This document shows, piece by piece, positions 60,243 to 64,000 of a stretch of DNA of 64,000 nucleotides. How positions within the stretch are numbered: the stretch's first letter is position 1; every line of letters starts with the position of its first letter. Source of the DNA: JAGREO01 sp020446285 (GTDB lineage: Bacteria; Pseudomonadota; Alphaproteobacteria; Geminicoccales; Geminicoccaceae); the NCBI GenBank assembly GCA_041398005.1, contig JAWKVP010000007.1, forward strand, positions 118,522 to 182,521, written 5' to 3'. Made by a program: the position numbers and the translations under genes. The notes beneath the pieces are model-generated. The model ran no database searches. It had not been told where the DNA came from and was given only the letters and a program-made list of their open reading frames with translations.

Positions 60243-61795
60243 GATACCCCGCTTTCGACGGAAAGAATGTCCGTATTGCCATGGTTGCGCGCGCGGTCGA
60301 TCGCGCCCCGGTCGATCTTTTCCCCGAAAAGGACCATGGCCGCCGTCTTGGCGAGGATGACGAGGTCCAGCCGCGGGCTGTAGTTGCGGATATAGAAGAG
60401 ATCGAGTGCGAGCTTCTCGTGGCCCGTCAGCTGATGCCCGCCATGAACCTGCGCCCATCCGGTGATCCCCGGCCGCAGCGAGGCCCGTTCGTGGAGATCG
60501 GCGCCGATACCGGCGAGATGACGGGCGAGAAGCGGCCTCGGGCCGATCAGCGACATGTCCCCGCGCAGCACGTTCCACAATTGCGGCAGTTCATCGAGCC
60601 GCGTGCGCCGCATGAACCGGCCGAGCCTCGTAATGCGTTCGTGATCGTCGGCGATGGAGCCGTCTGCCCGATGTGTGTGGGCGAGCGTGCGGAACTTGTA
60701 GAGCGTGAAGGCGGCAAGGCCCCGTCCGGGGCGTATCTGGTGAAAGATCACCGGACGTCCGAGCCGGATGGCGACAGCCGCCGCGAGACATGCGAATACG
60801 GGGGCGAGGGTGGCCAGTGCGGTTGCGGAAAGGGCGATGTCGGCGAGGCGCTTGGTTGCGGCGAATGACCGGCGGTCGCGTTCGATCCCGACGCGGGAGA
60901 TGGCTGGCTGGGGCGAGATGTCGTCCACGAAGCGGATGAAGTCGTGGAGGTCATGCACCGTCATCTGCTGTCGACCGGCCGCACGGATCGCCTCGATGCG
61001 GCCGGCGGAAGACAGGGCGGAGGGTTCGGCGAGGACGAGATGGCGCGGATCGGCGCCGTGCAGGGCGAGGCGCGCGCGGATCCGGTCGAGATCGGCCAGT
61101 CCGCCCAGAACCGGGATGCCATCGACATTGCGGCCGGCGAATCCGGCGCGCTCGTCGAGAATGCCGATGACCTCGAACGGGCTCTCGCCCCGCAGGCGAA
61201 GGAGACGGGACAGAAGGGCGGCGCTGTCGCTCGCACCCGCCAGCAGAACCGGCTGCCAGCGCAGCGCATCCATCGGACCGCGGCGCCGTCCGTCCTGCCC
61301 GAGCCATGCCGCGAACAGGCGCGAACCGAGCATGAGGGCCACCAGAACCAGCCAGTGGAGCGGCGGCATCGAACGCGGCACCGCCGCCAGCCGGCTGGCG
61401 ACGAAGAGTGTGATGTAGGTCGAGACGATGGCAATCATCGCCACCCTGACGACCACGAGCAGATCGCCTGTCGAAAGGTGCCGCCAGACGGTCGACGGAA
61501 GTTCGAAAGCAATGGCGGTGATGGAAAAGATGGCGAGAAACGTGAACCAGGTCTCCGGCGTGCGCATGAGAAGATCAACGGCCGGCTGGATTTCACCGAA
61601 ACGCAGGAGTGCCGCCAGCGGCAGCGAGAGTGCGGCTGCGATCATGTCGTGCAGAAAACTCAATCGGATGCCGGTGCGAAAGGGTGACGTTCTCAGGTGC
61701 ATGAGCTGATCGCATTTGCCGGAAGATTGCAACCATAAGTTGAAAGTGTCATTCTGGTCGGCACCATTCGAAGGCTGTTCCGTCGATGGGCCCAT
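60239..61795 (-). CDS. WcaJ-like undecaprenyl-phosphate hexose phosphotransferase
   Basis: Starts the repeat unit by putting a hexose-1-phosphate on undecaprenyl phosphate. It has 518 residues: four transmembrane helices near 45-160, a CoA-binding-like domain around 180-300, another helix near 330, and a cytoplasmic catalytic domain with KRLADIALSA, LYKFRTLAHTHR, RTRLDELPQLWNVLRGDMSL, IGPRPLLARH and RPGITGWAQVHG. It begins the nine-gene operon. ATG 61795 and ATG 61702 (MHLRTSP) are both possible; neither has a good ribosome site. Confidence 0.92.
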   Translation of the reverse strand: MGPSTEQPSNGADQNDTFNLWLQSSGKCDQLMHLRTSPFRTGIRLSFLHDMIAAALSLPLAALLRFGEIQPAVDLLMRTPETWFTFLAIFSITAIAFELPSTVWRHLSTGDLLVVVRVAMIAIVSTYITLFVASRLAAVPRSMPPLHWLVLVALMLGSRLFAAWLGQDGRRRGPMDALRWQPVLLAGASDSAALLSRLLRLRGESPFEVIGILDERAGFAGRNVDGIPVLGGLADLDRIRARLALHGADPRHLVLAEPSALSSAGRIEAIRAAGRQQMTVHDLHDFIRFVDDISPQPAISRVGIERDRRSFAATKRLADIALSATALATLAPVFACLAAAVAIRLGRPVIFHQIRPGRGLAAFTLYKFRTLAHTHRADGSIADDHERITRLGRFMRRTRLDELPQLWNVLRGDMSLIGPRPLLARHLAGIGADLHERASLRPGITGWAQVHGGHQLTGHEKLALDLFYIRNYSPRLDLVILAKTAAMVLFGEKIDRGAIDRARNHGNTDILSVESGVS

Positions 61796-61831
61796 CTATT
61801 CGAAACTTGGTTAAATTCGGGTTAACTCTGC

Positions 61832-63337
61832 ATGCTCTCGATCACCGGCAAGGACAGGATCCGGCGGCACGGCAAGGAGGGCGGCCGATCGCGGCGGCGC
61901 GCCCCGGACCTTGCGTCCATTCATGTCGATTGGCGAATTCCGGGCTTCGCACTCGTCGGCCTGCTGTTGCTGGCGCCGTTGCCGCTCGGTTCGAACAGGC
62001 CATGGTCATGGTCGCTCCTCGCACTCCTTGTCGCGTTCGTGTTTCTGGCGGGGGCGTTGGTGAAGACGGACCGGGCGGGCGAAGCGCGATTTGCGAGAGC
62101 CGTTCCGCTTGCCGCCCGCGGCTGTTTTCTTGGCGTGTGTTGCTGGGCTTTCATCCAGTCGCTGCCACTCGGATTGGCGAGCCTCGCCCATCCGGGCTGG
62201 GAAAGACTGGCGGCGGTCGGGCTGGAAACGACATCCCTTATCGGGCTCGACGCAAATGGCACGCGCGAAGCACTCATGCGGCTGATGAGCTATGGTGCGG
62301 TCTTCTGGCTTGCGTCGAGGCTGGCCCTCGATCGCGCGCGAGCGCTGTTCATGTCCTTGGGCGTGATCGCGATCGCCACGATCTTCGCGTTCTACGGCCT
62401 TGCCAATCACTTTCTCGGGCTTGAATGGATCGTGCCGGGCGTTCCAAGGCAGAGCATCGCGCGGCTGCAATCGACTTTCATCAATCCGAACAATTTCGCG
62501 ACGTATGCGAATATCGCCCTGGTGTCGGCAATCGCGTTCGCGGCATCACCCTTGTTTTCCCGGGACAATGCGGGTCGGGCCGGCTTCAGGCTGACGGCGA
62601 ACGCCGTCGCTTCACCGCGTGTGGCGTTTCTGTCCCTTGCCATTCCCGTGCTTGCATTCGCCTCGCTCCTGACGGGATCCCGTGGCGGGCTGCTCAGTCT
62701 CGCCGGCACGCTCGCATTCTTCTCGTTGCTGGTCGTGTTTCGCGCCGGCAACCCGCTCTGGATCCGCCTGCTGGTGCCGGCATGCCTGTTCGCGCTCTTC
62801 GGCGGTGTTCTCGTCGTCAGCGGCGACTATTCGCTCGCCCGCCTCGGCCGTGGGCTCGGCATCGGCGACACTCGCCTCGCAATGTACGATATCACGCTGC
62901 ACATGATTGCCGATCGCCCCTGGCTCGGCCACGGTTACGGCAATTTCGAAGCGGCCTTTCTGGCATATCGCGACGGGCGCCTGCCCCTTCTGGTCGACAA
63001 GGCGCACAACACCTATCTCGAACACATGGCCGAACTCGGTCTGCCGGCAACGCTCCTGCTCCATGCCGGGATTGCCATCATTCTTGCCCGGATCGTCTCG
63101 GGATTTCGCAACCGACGCCGTGACCGCGCCTTTGCGCTCGCCGCCCTTTTGTCGGCGATGGTGGCGGGATTGCATTCGCTGGTCGATTTCAGCCTGCAGA
63201 TTCCGGCGGTCGCCGTCACCTTCGCGGCCGTGCTCGGGATCGGCGCGGCCCAGTCGGTTTCCAGCAGGGCGCCCGTGGTCATCCTCGATGCCGGGGGCGA
63301 CGGTCAGCGGAACCAGCGGTCCCAGCCGGCCTCGTAA
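61832..63337 (+). CDS. O-antigen ligase family (WaaL-like) membrane protein
   Basis: A 501-residue protein with ten or more predicted helices. The Wzy_C domain is marked by TGSRGGLLSLAGTLAF near 278, DRPWLGHGYGNFEAAFL near 362 and the ligase-type HNTYLEHMAELGLPATLLLH near 392. It either joins polysaccharide to an acceptor or polymerises it. It diverges from the WcaJ-like gene, 36 bp apart, and overlaps the convergent spermidine synthase-like gene by 34 bases. Confidence 0.88.
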   Translation: MLSITGKDRIRRHGKEGGRSRRRAPDLASIHVDWRIPGFALVGLLLLAPLPLGSNRPWSWSLLALLVAFVFLAGALVKTDRAGEARFARAVPLAARGCFLGVCCWAFIQSLPLGLASLAHPGWERLAAVGLETTSLIGLDANGTREALMRLMSYGAVFWLASRLALDRARALFMSLGVIAIATIFAFYGLANHFLGLEWIVPGVPRQSIARLQSTFINPNNFATYANIALVSAIAFAASPLFSRDNAGRAGFRLTANAVASPRVAFLSLAIPVLAFASLLTGSRGGLLSLAGTLAFFSLLVVFRAGNPLWIRLLVPACLFALFGGVLVVSGDYSLARLGRGLGIGDTRLAMYDITLHMIADRPWLGHGYGNFEAAFLAYRDGRLPLLVDKAHNTYLEHMAELGLPATLLLHAGIAIILARIVSGFRNRRRDRAFALAALLSAMVAGLHSLVDFSLQIPAVAVTFAAVLGIGAAQSVSSRAPVVILDAGGDGQRNQRSQPAS

Positions 63338-64000
63338 TAAGCGACGAGCGGATGGTCGAGTATGGTATTCTCCTCGACCTCGACAGGGCCCATATCGTCG
63401 GGAAAATCCGCCATGGCCGCAAGCATGGACGTTTGGAGGAACTTCAGGCCGGCCGGCAGCGGGTGTCGCGGCGCACGCGCGATCCGTGTACCGGCAATGA
63501 CGAAACCCCACTCACCGAAACTCGGCACATAGGCGTGATAGGGCAGGGTGTCGAGGCTGGCGCCGGGCAGCCATGGCGATGCGGTCGCCGCGAGCGTCGT
63601 TTCGATGCACCAGAACGCCTCGCGCGCGAAAAGGGGCGAGGTCGCCTGGGTGACGAGGAGCGCATCGCGGCTCATCCGTGCGGCGACCAGACGATAGAAA
63701 CTGCGGCTGTAGAGGCGCGAGATCCGCAAGTCATGCGGATCGGGCAGATCGAGAATGACGATATCGAACAGACCTGTGTCCTGTTCGAGAAAGGTCCACG
63801 CATCCTCGTTGACGATGGTCAGGCGCGGATCGCGCAAGACTTCGCCATTGAGTGCGGCGAGCATGTCATTGTCGCGAAAGAGCGCGGTCATGCGGTCATC
63901 GATATCGACGAGCGTCATGGTCTCGACATCGGCCCAGCGGGCCACCTCGCGCGCGGCCATGCCATCGCCGCCGCCGAGGATCAGGACATTTTGCCGGCGG
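63304..64000 (-). CDS. Spermidine synthase-like protein (partial, N-terminus off right edge)
   Basis: The visible C-terminal 231 residues begin inside the nucleotide-binding motif VLILGGGDGMAAREV at the edge, then MTLVDIDDRM and VNEDAWTFL. The catalytic-type Asp is in ILDLPDPHDLRISRLYS. These are aminopropyltransferase marks. Proteins of this type often carry N-terminal membrane helices, which would lie outside the window. Whether it makes spermidine or a related polyamine is unknown. Confidence 0.85.
   Translation of the reverse strand, partial: RRQNVLILGGGDGMAAREVARWADVETMTLVDIDDRMTALFRDNDMLAALNGEVLRDPRLTIVNEDAWTFLEQDTGLFDIVILDLPDPHDLRISRLYSRSFYRLVAARMSRDALLVTQATSPLFAREAFWCIETTLAATASPWLPGASLDTLPYHAYVPSFGEWGFVIAGTRIARAPRHPLPAGLKFLQTSMLAAMADFPDDMGPVEVEENTILDHPLVAYYEAGWDRWFR

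Overview
The window is chromosomal DNA of a high-GC alphaproteobacterium. The best lineage marker is the block tsaD | hemC-hemD-mitofilin-hemY (9.1-14.5 kb), an arrangement typical of Alphaproteobacteria. A cbb3 oxidase operon behind an FNR/FixK-type box and a SmoS-like sorbitol dehydrogenase agree with this. I cannot name a genus. No rRNA, tRNA, CRISPR array, phage or complete insertion sequence was recognised.

Layout. 0-6.6 kb: a Gfo/Idh/MocA oxidoreductase cut by the left edge, then on the minus strand an ArsR-methyltransferase fusion, metF and metH. 6.7-9.1 kb: a GNAT acetyltransferase diverging from a RimK-type ATP-grasp ligase with an RLAN N-terminus, separated by a nested palindromic MITE-like element. 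9.1-14.5 kb: haem/tsaD block. 14.9-20.6 kb: a membrane flippase/synthase-like protein, a DUF2189 protein with a small membrane protein, and ccoNOQP. 20.8-24.5 kb: a GtrB-like glycosyltransferase converging on a GT-C-like membrane protein, then MarC. 24.5-34.5 kb: mixed accessory genes (5'-nucleotidase, RTX-like protein, SDR, SH3 protein, amidase, GST, voltage-gated channel, lipoprotein, class V aminotransferase). 34.6-44.2 kb: phospholipase D-like protein, two sugar ABC permeases without other subunits, a small cytochrome c, opgH and four SDR dehydrogenases including SmoS. 44.3-50.8 kb: a GT8-like transferase with a sulfotransferase, an unknown basic protein, an ABC exporter and an acyl-CoA synthetase. 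50.9-63.3 kb: exopolysaccharide region. The right edge cuts a spermidine synthase-like gene.

How the genes work together. The ArsR-MT/metF/metH run is a methionine-cycle operon. The cbb3 genes form a microaerobic terminal oxidase module, without its ccoGHIS assembly genes here. The minus-strand run from 61.8 to 51.6 kb (WcaJ-like initiating transferase, gmd, fcl, GT4, WcaF-like acetyltransferase, Wzx-like flippase, sulfotransferase, GT2, Wzy-like polymerase) is almost gap-free and reads as one Wzx/Wzy-type operon making a fucose-containing, probably acetylated and sulfated polysaccharide. A WaaL-like ligase and another GT2 lie on the opposite strand beside it.

Intergenic DNA is rich in palindromic repeats of several families, some touching start codons, and three convergent gene pairs overlap at their 3' ends.
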